A stretch of 64,000 bases of DNA, taken from an uncultured Clostridia bacterium (lineage in GTDB: Bacteria > Bacillota > Clostridia > TANB77 > CAG-508). The translations under genes and the position numbers were made by a program. The DNA is taken from positions 94,953 through 158,952 of the forward strand of contig CANQVF010000004.1 in the NCBI GenBank assembly GCA_947627185.1, read 5' to 3'. Positions 27,905 through 38,598 of the stretch are shown here, one piece after another. The notes beneath the pieces are model-generated. The model had not been told where the DNA came from and ran no database searches. It saw only the letters and a program-made list of their open reading frames with translations. The first letter of the stretch is position 1. Every line of letters begins with the position of its first letter.

Positions 27905-29119
27905 ATGAAAAAAATAATACAAAACCTTATAACAACTTTAATAGTAATATTGATGATTATTATTTTTTTATTAACAGTATATTTTTGTTTAGATGTATTT
28001 GGCATTATTAACGTTCCTAAAAAATATAGTATTGCAAATATATTTTATTCTCGTATAGAATTAATTGCTCAGGGAGTAAATACAGAAGAAGTATTGCCAG
28101 TAAAAGATATAAAAAAGGATAGAATAATTATAGATTCTGAAGATGATGAAACCGAAGAAGTTTCTTCAAATGCTAAAAATCCATTAGAACTACTAGATCA
28201 AAATGATTATAGTAATAATAACAACAATAATAATAATTCAGAAAAAAATAATATTGATAGCCATAGATTTTACTATAATCAACTAGATGAATATGGAAAA
28301 ATTTTGTATGATGGACTATATGCTCATTTAGAAGATTTAAAAACAGGAGAATATACAATAGATTTTGGATTAGAATTTAATGATTTACTACAAACTGAAT
28401 CTGGAGAACAAATATTAAAAAATTCTTTAGATAGTTCTATAAATTCATTAATTTTAGATAATCCAGAAATATTTTACATAGACATTTCAAAAATGTATTT
28501 ATTAACAAACATAACTACTAAAATCTTTTCAACAACATATAATGTTTCTGTAGGTGGACATGGAGAAAATTATTTAGATGATAACTTACATTCTAAAGAA
28601 GAAGTTGATAAAGCAATTAATGATGTTAATTCAGTAAGAAATCAAATTTTAAATAAAGCCAGAAATTTAAATAAAATTGAGCAAATTAAGTTTGTTCATG
28701 ATTACTTAGTAGATAATGTTGAATATGATTTAAATAATGGTTCAACAGTATATAACATATATGGTACTTTTATAAATAAGAGAGTTGTTTGCGAAGGATA
28801 TGCAAAGGCTTTTAAAAATCTTTTAGATGAATTAAATATACCATGTATAATTGTTTGTGGCACTGGCACAAATAGTGCAGGTCTTACAGAAAGCCATGCT
28901 TGGAATTATGTTTTAATAGAAGATAAATGGTATGCTATTGATGTAACTTGGGATGATCCAATTGTAAATGGATTTTTACTAGGAGGCTTACCAGATGATG
29001 TTAGATATGGACATTTTTTAAAAGGTTCAAGAGAATTTTTTAATAATCATGTTGAGGATGAATATTTGTTAGGAAATTTAAAATTAAATTATCCAAAAAT
29101 ATGTGAAGAAGATTATTAA
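27905..29119 (+). CDS. Membrane-anchored transglutaminase-like protein
   Basis: 404 residues. Residues 8-33 are a membrane anchor; a Ser/Asn-rich linker follows (about 85-120, including an Asn run). The C-terminal transglutaminase-like domain holds the papain-type triad: VVCEGYAKAFKNLL (Cys), ESHAWNYVLIEDKWY (His) and AIDVTWDDP (Asp). The catalytic half should be outside the cell. Such bacterial proteins are peptidases or crosslinking enzymes, and the substrate is not predictable. It sits between ogg and addB, probably in the same transcript, without obvious functional link. Confidence 0.85.
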   Translation: MKKIIQNLITTLIVILMIIIFLLTVYFCLDVFGIINVPKKYSIANIFYSRIELIAQGVNTEEVLPVKDIKKDRIIIDSEDDETEEVSSNAKNPLELLDQNDYSNNNNNNNNSEKNNIDSHRFYYNQLDEYGKILYDGLYAHLEDLKTGEYTIDFGLEFNDLLQTESGEQILKNSLDSSINSLILDNPEIFYIDISKMYLLTNITTKIFSTTYNVSVGGHGENYLDDNLHSKEEVDKAINDVNSVRNQILNKARNLNKIEQIKFVHDYLVDNVEYDLNNGSTVYNIYGTFINKRVVCEGYAKAFKNLLDELNIPCIIVCGTGTNSAGLTESHAWNYVLIEDKWYAIDVTWDDPIVNGFLLGGLPDDVRYGHFLKGSREFFNNHVEDEYLLGNLKLNYPKICEEDY

Positions 29120-29143
29120 TATTTTGGAGGAAAAATTTTATAA

Positions 29144-32100
29144 ATGAAATTAAACTTAATACTTGGAAGAAGTGGAACAGGTAAAAGTGAATATATTTAT
29201 AATCTTATAAAAAATAAAATGGGAACAAAAAGAATTTTTCTTGTTGTTCCCGAACAATGTAATCTTTCTGCAGAAAGAAAACTTTTTGAAGTTTTAAAAG
29301 TAAATAGTTTAATAGATGTTGAAGTTCTAACACTTAGTAGAATGGCATATCGTGTTTCTAATGAAATTGGTGAAAATAAAAATCATCTTTCAAAAGTTGG
29401 AAAAGATATGCTTATTTTTGATTTACTATCAAAAGAAAAAGAAAATTTAAATTTTTTAGGAAAATCAGAAAAAAATATAGATATTGTAAATAGGTTATTT
29501 ACCGAATTTAAAAAACATCAAATAACAGTTTCAAATTTGGAAAATGTAAAAATAAAAGATGAGTATATGAATTTAAAATTAAAAGATATATCTATTTTAT
29601 ATAAAAAATATGAAGAAAAATTAATAAATAACTTTATTGATGAAAATGATGTTTTAACACTACTTGCACAAAATCTAGATAAAACAGCTATGTTTAAAAA
29701 TACTATAATTTACATAGATGAATTTTTAGGATTTACTCCTCAAGAATATAATGTATTTGAAAAACTTTTATTGCAGTCAGATGAAATAACAGTAGCAACA
29801 ACTACTGATAATTTAAAAAATGATATACCAAAAGAAAAAGATATTTTTTATTTTAATAAAAAATATGCTAATAAATTAATAGAAATTGCAGAAAGAAATA
29901 ATGTTGAAGTAGAAAAATTATATTTAGAAGATACATTAAAATTTAAAAATGAGGAATTAAAATTTTTAGAGAAAAGTTTTGGAAATGATTTTAAAAAATA
30001 TAATAAAAAAAATGAAAACATAAAATTGTTTTTAGCTAATAATCCATACACAGAAATGGAATATGTGGCACAAAATATCCACAATTTGGTGAAAAACTGT
30101 GGATATAGATACAATGAAATCGGAATTATAACAGAAGAAATAGATAAATATTCAGAAGATGCAAAAGCAATATGCAGAAAATACGAAATACCATTATTTA
30201 TAGATGATAAAAAGGAATTAAACCAAAATATTTTAATTAAATTTATTGTAGCTATGTTAGATATTTTTGTGAATAACTGGTCTTTTGATTCCGTATTTAA
30301 TTATTTAAAAATTGGATTATTAGATATAGAAAAAGAAGATATTTATTTATTTGAAAATTATTGTAGAAAATGGGGAATAAAAAGAAACAAATTTTATGAT
30401 AGAGAATTTAATTATGAACCAGTAAATGATATTCAAGAGAAATTGGAAAATTTAAGAAAAAAAATAGTAAAACCATTAAAAGAATTTAAAGAAAAAGTAT
30501 CATTAGAAAAAAATGTAAATCAAATAACAAAAGAAATTTATAATTTTTTAATAGAAAATAAAATTAATGAAAATCTAGATAAAAAATTAAAAGAATATGG
30601 AAGTGTTGAAATATCTGATGAATATAACGCAAGTTACAAAATTTTAATAGATATTCTAAATGAAATATGTTTAGTTTTTAATGGTGAGAAAATAACATTT
30701 GATAAGTATAAAGATTTATTAGAAATAGGTTTAAAGTCATCTGAAATTGGAAAAATTCCTGCAACTCAAGATCAAGTTGTACTAGGAGATACAGAAAGAA
30801 CTAGAAGTAATAATTTAAAAATTGTTTTTATAATAGGAATGAATGATGGATTCTTTCCAAAAACTAATAGAGTAGAAGGATATTTTAATGATGAAGATAG
30901 GTTAACTTTAAAAGAATCTGGAATAGAAATTGCAAAAACATCTATTGATGATTTATATGAAGAACAGTTTAATATATATAGAACATTATTAGCTCCAGAA
31001 GAAAAATTATATTTATCATATTCATCTTCAGATAAAGATGGATCTTCGATTAGGCCATCAATTTTAATTAAAAAAATAAAAAGAATATTTCCAAATTTAG
31101 TGGAAGAAAGTGATGTAACATCAAGAAAATTAGTTAAATCAAATAAAAATGCAACTTTTGAAGAAGCATTATTTGCATATAAAGAATATTTAGAAGGAAA
31201 AGACTTATCAGAAGAATGGAAAGAAATTTTAAGATATTTCTTTTCAAAAGATAGTGATAGATTTAAAAGAGCACTTTCTGGTATTTACTATACAAATAAA
31301 CCAGAAGAAATTTCAAAAGAAAATATAGAAAAATTATATGAAACTTCTTTAAAAACAAGTGTATCAAAACTAGAAGCTTATAGAAGATGCCCATTTTCTT
31401 TTCATTTAACTTATGGTTTAAATTTAAAAGAAAAACAAGAGTTAAAATTAGAAGCAATAGATACTGGTTCTTTTATGCACGAAGTAATAGATTTGTTTTT
31501 TAAAGAGCTTGATAAAAATAAAATAAATATTAAACAATTGGAAGATGATGAAATTTTAAAAATTGTAAACAAAATTGTGCAAGAATTATTAGAAATGAGT
31601 AAATATTATACTTTTTCTAGTTCTGCTAAATTTAGATTATTAACTAGAAGATTAAAAAAAGTTATTTATCAATCTATATGTTATATAGTATATTCTCTAA
31701 AAAATAGTGATTTTTCTATATTAGGGCATGAATTAGAATTTAAAGATAATGGAAAATTTAAACCAATAATTTTAGAAGTTGAAAATAAAAAAGTTGAAAT
31801 TACTGGAAAAATTGATAGAGTAGATATTGCAAAACTCTCTGATAAACAATATGTTAGAATTATAGATTATAAATCATCAACAAGAGATTTAGATTTATCG
31901 CAAGTTCTATCTGGACTTCAAATTCAGCTAATTACTTATTTAGATGCAATTTGTGATCAAGAAGATTTTGTTCCAAGTGGAGTTTTATATATGGGGCTTA
32001 TAGACAATGTTGTTAAAAATGCTAAAAATCTATCTGAAGAAGAAATTGCAAGCAAAATAAGAAACAATTTTAAGATGAAGGGATTAATTTTAGCAGATAT

Positions 32101-32422
32101 TTCTGTAGTAAAATTAATGGATAATAAACTTGAAACTGGTAGTTCAGATATAATTCCTGTATATATTGGAAAAGATGGAACTTTAAGTGAAAAAAGATCT
32201 AGCACAATTAGTAAAGAAAATTTTGAAAAATTAAAGTTAGAAGTAAAGAAAATAATAAAAGAAATTTCAAAGGAAATTTTAAAAGGAAAAATTGATATAA
32301 AGCCTTATAATTATAATCAAAAAACAGGATGCGATTTTTGTAAATTTAAAACAATTTGTATGTTTAATACTAACATAAAAGGTAATGAATATAATTATAT
32401 TACTAAAAAGGAATTAAATTAA
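29144..32422 (+). CDS. addB: ATP-dependent helicase/nuclease subunit AddB
   Basis: 1092 residues. GGAGG lies 13 nt before the ATG, a long spacing, but a stop codon just upstream leaves no better start. AddB pairs with AddA to resect double-strand breaks and recognise Chi. N-terminal Walker A: LGRSGTGKSEY (~7-17). The C-terminal nuclease has KIDRVDIAKL and RIIDYKSS. The iron-sulfur cysteines are YRRCPFSFHL and, near the end, GCDFCKFKTIC. Length is near the usual ~1150. addA, normally next to addB, is absent: alr follows. Confidence 0.95.
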   Translation: MKLNLILGRSGTGKSEYIYNLIKNKMGTKRIFLVVPEQCNLSAERKLFEVLKVNSLIDVEVLTLSRMAYRVSNEIGENKNHLSKVGKDMLIFDLLSKEKENLNFLGKSEKNIDIVNRLFTEFKKHQITVSNLENVKIKDEYMNLKLKDISILYKKYEEKLINNFIDENDVLTLLAQNLDKTAMFKNTIIYIDEFLGFTPQEYNVFEKLLLQSDEITVATTTDNLKNDIPKEKDIFYFNKKYANKLIEIAERNNVEVEKLYLEDTLKFKNEELKFLEKSFGNDFKKYNKKNENIKLFLANNPYTEMEYVAQNIHNLVKNCGYRYNEIGIITEEIDKYSEDAKAICRKYEIPLFIDDKKELNQNILIKFIVAMLDIFVNNWSFDSVFNYLKIGLLDIEKEDIYLFENYCRKWGIKRNKFYDREFNYEPVNDIQEKLENLRKKIVKPLKEFKEKVSLEKNVNQITKEIYNFLIENKINENLDKKLKEYGSVEISDEYNASYKILIDILNEICLVFNGEKITFDKYKDLLEIGLKSSEIGKIPATQDQVVLGDTERTRSNNLKIVFIIGMNDGFFPKTNRVEGYFNDEDRLTLKESGIEIAKTSIDDLYEEQFNIYRTLLAPEEKLYLSYSSSDKDGSSIRPSILIKKIKRIFPNLVEESDVTSRKLVKSNKNATFEEALFAYKEYLEGKDLSEEWKEILRYFFSKDSDRFKRALSGIYYTNKPEEISKENIEKLYETSLKTSVSKLEAYRRCPFSFHLTYGLNLKEKQELKLEAIDTGSFMHEVIDLFFKELDKNKINIKQLEDDEILKIVNKIVQELLEMSKYYTFSSSAKFRLLTRRLKKVIYQSICYIVYSLKNSDFSILGHELEFKDNGKFKPIILEVENKKVEITGKIDRVDIAKLSDKQYVRIIDYKSSTRDLDLSQVLSGLQIQLITYLDAICDQEDFVPSGVLYMGLIDNVVKNAKNLSEEEIASKIRNNFKMKGLILADISVVKLMDNKLETGSSDIIPVYIGKDGTLSEKRSSTISKENFEKLKLEVKKIIKEISKEILKGKIDIKPYNYNQKTGCDFCKFKTICMFNTNIKGNEYNYITKKELN

Positions 32423-32491
32423 AACTAATATTTAATATTATAATAATTAATTTGAATAAAATTAGTAAAGATAGAAAGGAATAAGTTTTAA

Positions 32492-33583
32492 ATGAAAATA
32501 ACTAGACCTACTGTTATGGAAATAGATTTAAAATCTTTTGAATATAACATTCAAAAGATAAAAGAATTTGTTGGAAAAGAAATAACTTTAATGCCAGTTG
32601 TAAAAGCTAATGGATATGGAACTTATATAAACAAAGTTAAAGAAATAATGAATAAATTTAGTATTGTTGCAGTAGCAATAGTAGATGAAGCAGTAGAACT
32701 TAGAAATTTAGGATATGAAAATGATATTTTAATATTGAATCAACCTGCAAAACAAGAAATAGAAAAAATAGAAAAATATAATATTACAGTGGGTGTTTGT
32801 GAAAAAGAATTTTTAAAAGAACTTTCAAAGGCTACTTCTAATGTAAAAATTCATATAGAGATAGATACAGGAATGGGAAGAACAGGAATAAAACCTCAAG
32901 ACATAGAAAATTTTATAAAAGAAATAAGATTATGCTATAATAATATAGAAATAGAAGGAATTTATACACATTTATCTTCTCCGGATGTTGATTTTGAATA
33001 TACTAAAACGCAATTAAATTTATTTGATAATGCTATAAAAATTGCTAAAAAAGAGATACCAAATATAAGATATATTCATTCACTTGCATCAAATGGAATT
33101 TTAAATTTTAAAGATAGCAATTATAATTTAATAAGACCAGGAATAATTGTATATGGATATAAATCAGAAGAAGATACTTATAAGAAAATAAGTTTAAAAC
33201 CTATAGCTACATTAAAATCTCAAGTCACATTTTTAAAAGAAGTAGAACAAGGAACATCAATAGGATATTCAAGAACATTTATAACAGATAAGAAAATGAA
33301 AATTGCAACTATACCAATAGGATATGCAGATGGTTTAAATAGGCAACTTTCAAATAAAGGATATGTAGTTATAAAAGACAAAAAGGCTCCAATTATTGGA
33401 AATGTTTGCATGGATAGCATAATGGTAGATGTTACAGATATAGAAGATGTAAAAGTGGGAACAACTGTATATATTTGGGATAATAAATTAATAACTTTAG
33501 AAGAAATTGCAAATTTAACAAACACTATAAATTATGAAGTATTAAGTTCTATTTCAAATAGAGTACCAAGAATTTATAAATAA
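32492..33583 (+). CDS. alr: Alanine racemase
   Basis: 363 residues, ATG after AAAGGAAT. PLP enzyme that makes D-alanine for peptidoglycan. PVVKANGYG (~36-44) carries the PLP lysine, GTSIGYSRTF the catalytic tyrosine of the second active-site face, and NVCMDSIMVDVTD the substrate-side segment. Conserved IPIGYADGL is present. Length is typical. In a sporulating organism it could be vegetative or spore-associated; no second copy is in the window. Confidence 0.96.
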   Translation: MKITRPTVMEIDLKSFEYNIQKIKEFVGKEITLMPVVKANGYGTYINKVKEIMNKFSIVAVAIVDEAVELRNLGYENDILILNQPAKQEIEKIEKYNITVGVCEKEFLKELSKATSNVKIHIEIDTGMGRTGIKPQDIENFIKEIRLCYNNIEIEGIYTHLSSPDVDFEYTKTQLNLFDNAIKIAKKEIPNIRYIHSLASNGILNFKDSNYNLIRPGIIVYGYKSEEDTYKKISLKPIATLKSQVTFLKEVEQGTSIGYSRTFITDKKMKIATIPIGYADGLNRQLSNKGYVVIKDKKAPIIGNVCMDSIMVDVTDIEDVKVGTTVYIWDNKLITLEEIANLTNTINYEVLSSISNRVPRIYK

Positions 33584-33612
33584 ATATATATTAAAAGGAG
33601 AAAATTAAATTT

Positions 33613-34404
33613 ATGTTTAATATTCAAAGTGATGAGATAATATATAATAATAAAAATGGAATAGAATATATTCAGTTTAAGAAATTGTTAGATTTTGGAA
33701 TTAAACATGCATATACATTAAAAGGAAAAAATATTAATTTTCGAAGTAATTCAGCAGAAGAAAAAGAATCATACTCAAAAATTTATGAAGCTATTAATTT
33801 AAATGTATCTACATTGGTTAAACCATTGCAAAATCACACTAGTAATGTAAGATGTATTGATAAAGTTATGAAAAAAGAAGAATTGCCAGATACAGATGGT
33901 TTAATAACTGATAAAAAAAATATTGCACTTACAACTACAAATGCTGATTGCATATTATTTTTATTTTATGACCCAGTAAAAAAAGTTATAGCAAATGTTC
34001 ATTCAGGGTGGAAAGGTACTTTTCAAAAAATTGCAGAAAAAGCAATAGTTAAAATGATTAATTATTATAAATGTGAACCTAAAGATATTAATTGTTTTAT
34101 TTGCCCAAGCATAAGAAAATGCCATTTTGAAGTTGATGAAGATGTAAAAATTTTATGTGAAGAAATTTTTTCATTTACTAAAAAAACTGATGAATTTATA
34201 GAAAAAGGAAAAATCATAGATGGAAAGCAAAAGTATTTTATAGATACTGTAATGATAAATAAAATTTTATTTAAAGAATTAGGATTAAAAGATAATAATA
34301 TTATAGATTGTAATATTTGTAGCGTATGTAATTCAGAAAAAATTAATTCTTATCGAGTAGAAGGAAAAGAATTTAAACTTGCAACAGCAATTATTAGTTT
34401 ATAG
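33613..34404 (+). CDS. pgeF: YfiH/PgeF family multicopper-type polyphenol oxidase/purine nucleosidase
   Basis: 263 residues, AAAAGGAG upstream. The family core is [20 protein letters not shown] then [18 protein letters not shown], with the zinc ligands His and Cys ([15 protein letters not shown]). The C-terminal [18 protein letters not shown] replaces the usual CTxxxxxxFFSyRR block. YfiH-type proteins act on purine nucleosides in vitro and prevent misincorporation during murein synthesis in E. coli (PgeF). Its position one gene after alr would suit a wall role. Confidence 0.88.
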   Translation: MFNIQSDEIIYNNKNGIEYIQFKKLLDFGIKHAYTLKGKNINFRSNSAEEKESYSKIYEAINLNVSTLVKPLQNHTSNVRCIDKVMKKEELPDTDGLITDKKNIALTTTNADCILFLFYDPVKKVIANVHSGWKGTFQKIAEKAIVKMINYYKCEPKDINCFICPSIRKCHFEVDEDVKILCEEIFSFTKKTDEFIEKGKIIDGKQKYFIDTVMINKILFKELGLKDNNIIDCNICSVCNSEKINSYRVEGKEFKLATAIISL

Positions 34405-34417
34405 GATGTGATAATAA

Positions 34418-34972
34418 ATGTATGAAAAATTAGAAGAAATAAATGAAGTAGTTAGAAATTGCACAAAATGTAATTTATGCAAAAATAGAACAAATACAGT
34501 TTTAGGAAGTGGAAATGAAAATGCTAAAGTTATGTTTATAGGAGAAGGACCTGGAGCAGATGAAGACAAAATAGGAGAACCTTTTGTTGGAAAAGCTGGA
34601 AAGCTCATGAACCAAGCATTTTTAGGAATTGGAATTTCTAGAGAAGAAGTTTATATTTCAAATATTGTAAAATGTAGACCACCAAATAATAGAACACCAT
34701 TAAAAGAAGAGGCAGAGGCTTGTTTAGATTATTTAAGAAATCAAGTAATGATAATAAAACCTAAAATAATTGTTTTACTTGGGAATACAGCATTAAAAAA
34801 TATTTTAGGAGAAGAATATGGAATAACAGCATCAAGAGGAAAATGGATAGAGAAAAAAGGAATAAAATATCTTCCAACTTTTCATCCGGCAGCACTTTTA
34901 AGAGATGAAAGTAAAAAAATTGATTTTTGGAATGATTTAAAATTAGTAAAGAAAGAATTAGAAAACTATTAA
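34418..34972 (+). CDS. Family 4 (Fe-S) uracil-DNA glycosylase
   Basis: 184 residues, starting 13 bp after pge[21 protein letters not shown] gives the first cluster cysteines, and EACLDYLR with [10 protein letters not shown] the others. Motif A is [20 protein letters not shown], and motif [11 protein letters not shown] closes the active site. Family 4 UDGs remove uracil from deaminated DNA. Length is normal. A bidirectional-looking terminator follows, separating it from the convergent gene. Confidence 0.95.
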   Translation: MYEKLEEINEVVRNCTKCNLCKNRTNTVLGSGNENAKVMFIGEGPGADEDKIGEPFVGKAGKLMNQAFLGIGISREEVYISNIVKCRPPNNRTPLKEEAEACLDYLRNQVMIIKPKIIVLLGNTALKNILGEEYGITASRGKWIEKKGIKYLPTFHPAALLRDESKKIDFWNDLKLVKKELENY

Positions 34973-34975
34973 CAA

Positions 34976-35013
34976 AAAAGAGAAGTAATTATTAAAATAA
35001 TTCTTCTCTTTTC
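34976..35013. terminator. Terminator between convergent genes
   Basis: AAAAGAGAAG-T-AATTATT pairs with AATAATT-CTTCTCTTTT. A-rich and T-rich flanks let it act in both directions, for the UDG gene and for the minus-strand HExxH gene. Confidence 0.8.
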
Positions 35014-35034
35014 TTATAAATAATTTTATAAATT

Positions 35035-36168
35035 TTAATATTCTTTTTGTCGAAATGCTTCTTCTGCTAGTAATTTAAGTTTACTAAATAATCTTTTGAA
35101 AAATTGGTATCCATATGTATGTTGTTCGACACTTGCAAGTTCATTAGAAATAGAATCATTTGTTAAAATATTACCATATTTTAAAATAAATTCTTTTTTC
35201 TCATCGGCTAATTTTAACATATGCATAGAAAATTCATTATAAAAATTATAATTTTCAGTATCGATTAACACATTTTTAAAATTATATAATTTATTTTTAA
35301 ATTCATCTACATCTTCTACAGAACGAATAAAGTTTAATTCTGTATTAAAACAACTAACAAGAATGATGTTTTGAGTTTCAAGAGTTTTTTCAAATATTAT
35401 TTGTTTTATATTTTCTATTCTTTCATTTATATTTCTAATTTTATTTACATTTTTATAATTTGCAGATGATACAGATAAATTGTAAGATTCATTTGATAAT
35501 AATGTTTCATATTGACATATTAAATCAAAGTTTTGTTCAATTCTTTCATATACTTTTTTACTAGTTTTTGCTATAAAAGTGTTTTTAAATATATCATCAC
35601 TATAAAGTGTACTATGATATAGAGCATATGTTCCTGTAAAATAAATCATTTCATTAAGTAAAGCTGTTTGTAAAGGATAAAAGTCAGGACTTTCAGTAGA
35701 TAATTCCATATTATAGTATTTTACAGTATCTTTTTTAGTACCAGTTGCAATAGAAGCCATATGTTGAACAGCTGCTTCATTTAATGCCATACCATTGTTT
35801 TTAAAACCTTCCATATCATAAAGACCTAAACGTAATAATTTACCATGTTTATTCTTTACTTCTTGAATGAAATGTAAACATTCATGTATAGCAAGAGTAT
35901 TTAAATCTTCTAAATCCATTTTTTTACTAAAATAAATTGAATTATTTTTATAAAAGTATTTTGCCATAGCCATATCATTAGGCATGTCTGCAATGTACAT
36001 GTCTAGTCTAGAAATGGCAATAAATAAATCTTTTTGATCAATATTATGCTCAGGAAAAGTAGCTGTTATCTTTTCAGATATATTAGCAGCTATTTTATTT
36101 ACTTCCATAGTATTCAATTTACCTAAAATAGTTATACCCTCATTTTTTAGAGTAGATTCAATGCTCAT
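35035..36168 (-). CDS. Putative cytoplasmic zinc metallopeptidase (HExxH)
   Basis: 377 residues on the minus strand, with AAGGAG 7 nt before the ATG. No signal peptide or membrane segment. Residues 91-101 read TLAIHECLHFI: an HExxH zinc helix (His95, Glu96, His99). GMALNEAAVQHM at ~126-137 gives a plausible third ligand, Glu131, as in gluzincins (HExxH plus NE downstream). The C-terminal half is long and helical, without a known domain. I do not recognise the family. A TATAAT on the minus strand near 36202-36207 may be its promoter. Possible relation to the HQxxH protein at 516-1640 is only a resemblance. Confidence 0.78.
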   Translation of the reverse strand: MSIESTLKNEGITILGKLNTMEVNKIAANISEKITATFPEHNIDQKDLFIAISRLDMYIADMPNDMAMAKYFYKNNSIYFSKKMDLEDLNTLAIHECLHFIQEVKNKHGKLLRLGLYDMEGFKNNGMALNEAAVQHMASIATGTKKDTVKYYNMELSTESPDFYPLQTALLNEMIYFTGTYALYHSTLYSDDIFKNTFIAKTSKKVYERIEQNFDLICQYETLLSNESYNLSVSSANYKNVNKIRNINERIENIKQIIFEKTLETQNIILVSCFNTELNFIRSVEDVDEFKNKLYNFKNVLIDTENYNFYNEFSMHMLKLADEKKEFILKYGNILTNDSISNELASVEQHTYGYQFFKRLFSKLKLLAEEAFRQKEY

Positions 36169-36385
36169 ATTTGCTCCTTAAATCTTTTGTATCACAAATA
36201 TATTATACATCAAAAAAAACAAATATAAATATCAAGTTTGTTAAGAAATAATTACATTTATGTAACATTTGTTTCTTCTTTTTGTTAATAAAACTTAATA
36301 AAAAGAAATAAATATAAAAAAACCTATCTCCGTAGTAATTTTTGAAAGTAGAAAAACCTAGAAGTCTTTATTTAAGCAAATTCTG

Positions 36386-36413
36386 TTGATTTTATATTTA
36401 TTAGTAGTATAAT
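36386..36413 (+). promoter_or_regulatory. Sigma-A promoter of the dockerin protease gene
   Basis: TTGATT (36386-36391), 16 bp, TATAAT (36408-36413). The stretch between the divergent genes (36169-36385) shows no further structure I can name. Confidence 0.6.
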
Positions 36414-36450
36414 AAATATAGTATACAACTTAAATGAAAGTGAGAATTTT

Positions 36451-38508
36451 ATGAAAAAAATAATTAAAGATTATAAAAAAAGAATTTTATTATTAATTAT
36501 TTTTGCTTTGATGTTTTTAAGTAGTAATGTATTTGCGATTGATTTAAATTGGGAAACTACAGAAGCATATAAAAAATGGGAAGAGTTACCTCCAGATGAA
36601 AAAGAAATTATAAGTATGCCTCAATCTTTTTCAATAGATGTACCAAAAAGCATTTTAGAGCAATACGAAATTGATAATACACCAAGATTAATCAATTCGT
36701 TATTAAATGATAATAAATATAATTTTAAAACTGTATCTGCTACTTCATCAGACAAAAAATATAATTTAGCAGATAAACTAAATATTAGAGTAGAAAATCA
36801 AGGAATTACAAATGAATGTTGGGCTTTTTCTACAATTAAAGCTATGGAAACAAATATAGCTTTAAAAAGTGGGTTATCAGAATTAAAAGATTTTTCAGAA
36901 AGACATATGGACTATTCATCTGTAAGAAATTTTACAGATGGAACAAATGATAAAGCATTAAATAGAAAAACAGGTGATGGTGGTTTACCAATAATGGCTT
37001 TAGCATATTTAACAAATGGACAAGGAGCTGTATTAGAAGATGATATGCCTTTTGAAAACAATACAAATCCAATTTCTATAAAAGATTTAAATAAAAATGT
37101 TGATACAATAGTTACAGACTATGTTGTTTTACCAACGATAAATAAAGATTATAGAAAAGATATAAAAGGTAATACAACATCTGTTACATATTATGATAAT
37201 AATGGAAATGTTTACACAGATTCTGAATTAAAAGCTTTAAGAAAAATTATAAAAGAACACATAATAAAAAACGGAGCAATAACAGCTATGAATGCTGGAT
37301 CAAAAGCAGAATATTATAATAATGGTTCAATATTTTCTTCAACAGCTTATAATTGTAATGATACTAATGTAACAAGAGACCATGCTGTAACAATAGTTGG
37401 TTGGGATGATAATTATTCAAAAAATAATTTTAAAGAAGGTAAAAGACCTTCTACAGATGGTGCTTATATAGTATTAAATACTTATGGTACTCAATCTTTT
37501 GACAAAGGATATATATACATATCTTATGAAGATTTCTTTATAGAAACTGATTTATATGGAGTTGTTTCAACATCTTCTGTAGATTATGATAATTTATATC
37601 AATATAATGAACAAGGTGGAATTTTAAATTTAGATACAAAAACCAAAAAAGTAGGATATTTTGCTAATACATTTAGTAGAGATAGCAGAAAAGAAGAAAC
37701 TCTAAATAATGTAGGAATTACTGTTTGCGATTATGTAAATGTTGAAATATATGTAAATCCAAATAATACAAGTTTAAATAAAGATGATTTAGTTTTAGTA
37801 GGAAAAGTAAATTCTGTTTTAGAACCTGGATATCATAGAATAGGAATATCACCTATAAAATTAACAGGAAGTGATTTTGCTATTGTTATAAAACAAACAT
37901 CAATTGATGAAAATATGTTTAAGTTTTCAGTAGAGACTAATGTAAAAGATTCACCATATAGTATGATAACTTCTGAAAATAGAAGTTATGTATCTGAAGA
38001 TGGAGTTAAATGGGAAAATTTAGCTAGTTTAAATGTTGATGGAATAGATGTAACTAGGACAGATGTATGTATAAAAGGATTTACAATTGAGGAAGATAAT
38101 AGTTCTAAAAATATTTCTTCACCAGTCTATAATATAGATAATAAATATATTATGAATATTAATCACAATACAACTAAAACAGAGTTATTAAAAAACATAA
38201 AAACAAATTTTGAAATTAAGATTTATGATGAAAGCTATAATGAAATATTTAAAGATAATGAAATACTTAGAACAGGAATGAAATTAAAATTATCTAATAA
38301 TGAAGAATATACTTTAATTGTTCGAGGAGATAATAATTCTGATGGAAGAATATCAATATTAGATGTTTCAAGATTGAGTTCATATTATACTGGTCTTAAG
38401 AAAAACATATTAAATTCAGAAGAATTAAAAGCTGCTGATATGAATTTAGATGGAAAAATATCAATATTAGATGTTGCTCAAATGTTTGTTTTATATAATT
38501 CATTATAA
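36451..38508 (+). CDS. Secreted papain-like cysteine protease with C-terminal dockerin
   Basis: 685 residues. Residues 1-29 form a signal peptide (basic start, hydrophobic core, likely cut after NVFA). The peptidase C1A domain spans about 105-370: NQGITNECWAFSTIKAMETN (Cys123, with Gln117 as oxyanion Gln), RDHAVTIVGWDDNYS (His311) and YIVLNTYGTQSF (Asn343, in NTYG rather than NSWG). A beta-rich middle region follows (~385-540). The end (626-685) holds two dockerin type I calcium repeats: GDNNSDGRISILDVSRLSSY and ADMNLDGKISILDVAQMFVL. Dockerins bind cohesins; a cohesin gene lies 90 bp downstream. The natural substrate is unknown. Confidence 0.93.
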   Translation: MKKIIKDYKKRILLLIIFALMFLSSNVFAIDLNWETTEAYKKWEELPPDEKEIISMPQSFSIDVPKSILEQYEIDNTPRLINSLLNDNKYNFKTVSATSSDKKYNLADKLNIRVENQGITNECWAFSTIKAMETNIALKSGLSELKDFSERHMDYSSVRNFTDGTNDKALNRKTGDGGLPIMALAYLTNGQGAVLEDDMPFENNTNPISIKDLNKNVDTIVTDYVVLPTINKDYRKDIKGNTTSVTYYDNNGNVYTDSELKALRKIIKEHIIKNGAITAMNAGSKAEYYNNGSIFSSTAYNCNDTNVTRDHAVTIVGWDDNYSKNNFKEGKRPSTDGAYIVLNTYGTQSFDKGYIYISYEDFFIETDLYGVVSTSSVDYDNLYQYNEQGGILNLDTKTKKVGYFANTFSRDSRKEETLNNVGITVCDYVNVEIYVNPNNTSLNKDDLVLVGKVNSVLEPGYHRIGISPIKLTGSDFAIVIKQTSIDENMFKFSVETNVKDSPYSMITSENRSYVSEDGVKWENLASLNVDGIDVTRTDVCIKGFTIEEDNSSKNISSPVYNIDNKYIMNINHNTTKTELLKNIKTNFEIKIYDESYNEIFKDNEILRTGMKLKLSNNEEYTLIVRGDNNSDGRISILDVSRLSSYYTGLKKNILNSEELKAADMNLDGKISILDVAQMFVLYNSL

Positions 38509-38548
38509 GTCTGTTATAAAAATGTAATAAAAAAAAGCATAATATCTC

Positions 38549-38577
38549 TTGATTTTTCTAATATAAATGGTTATACT
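38549..38577 (+). promoter_or_regulatory. Sigma-A promoter of the cohesin gene
   Basis: TTGATT (38549-38554), 17 bp, TATACT (38572-38577), between the protease stop and the cohesin start. The cohesin can therefore be made independently. Confidence 0.6.
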
Positions 38578-38598
38578 TAGATAAAGGAGTATTCGTAT

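Noticed and set aside
36240..36385. c-di-GMP or other riboswitch before the protease gene
   Set aside because: The segment lies upstream of the likely promoter, and no conserved core motif was found.
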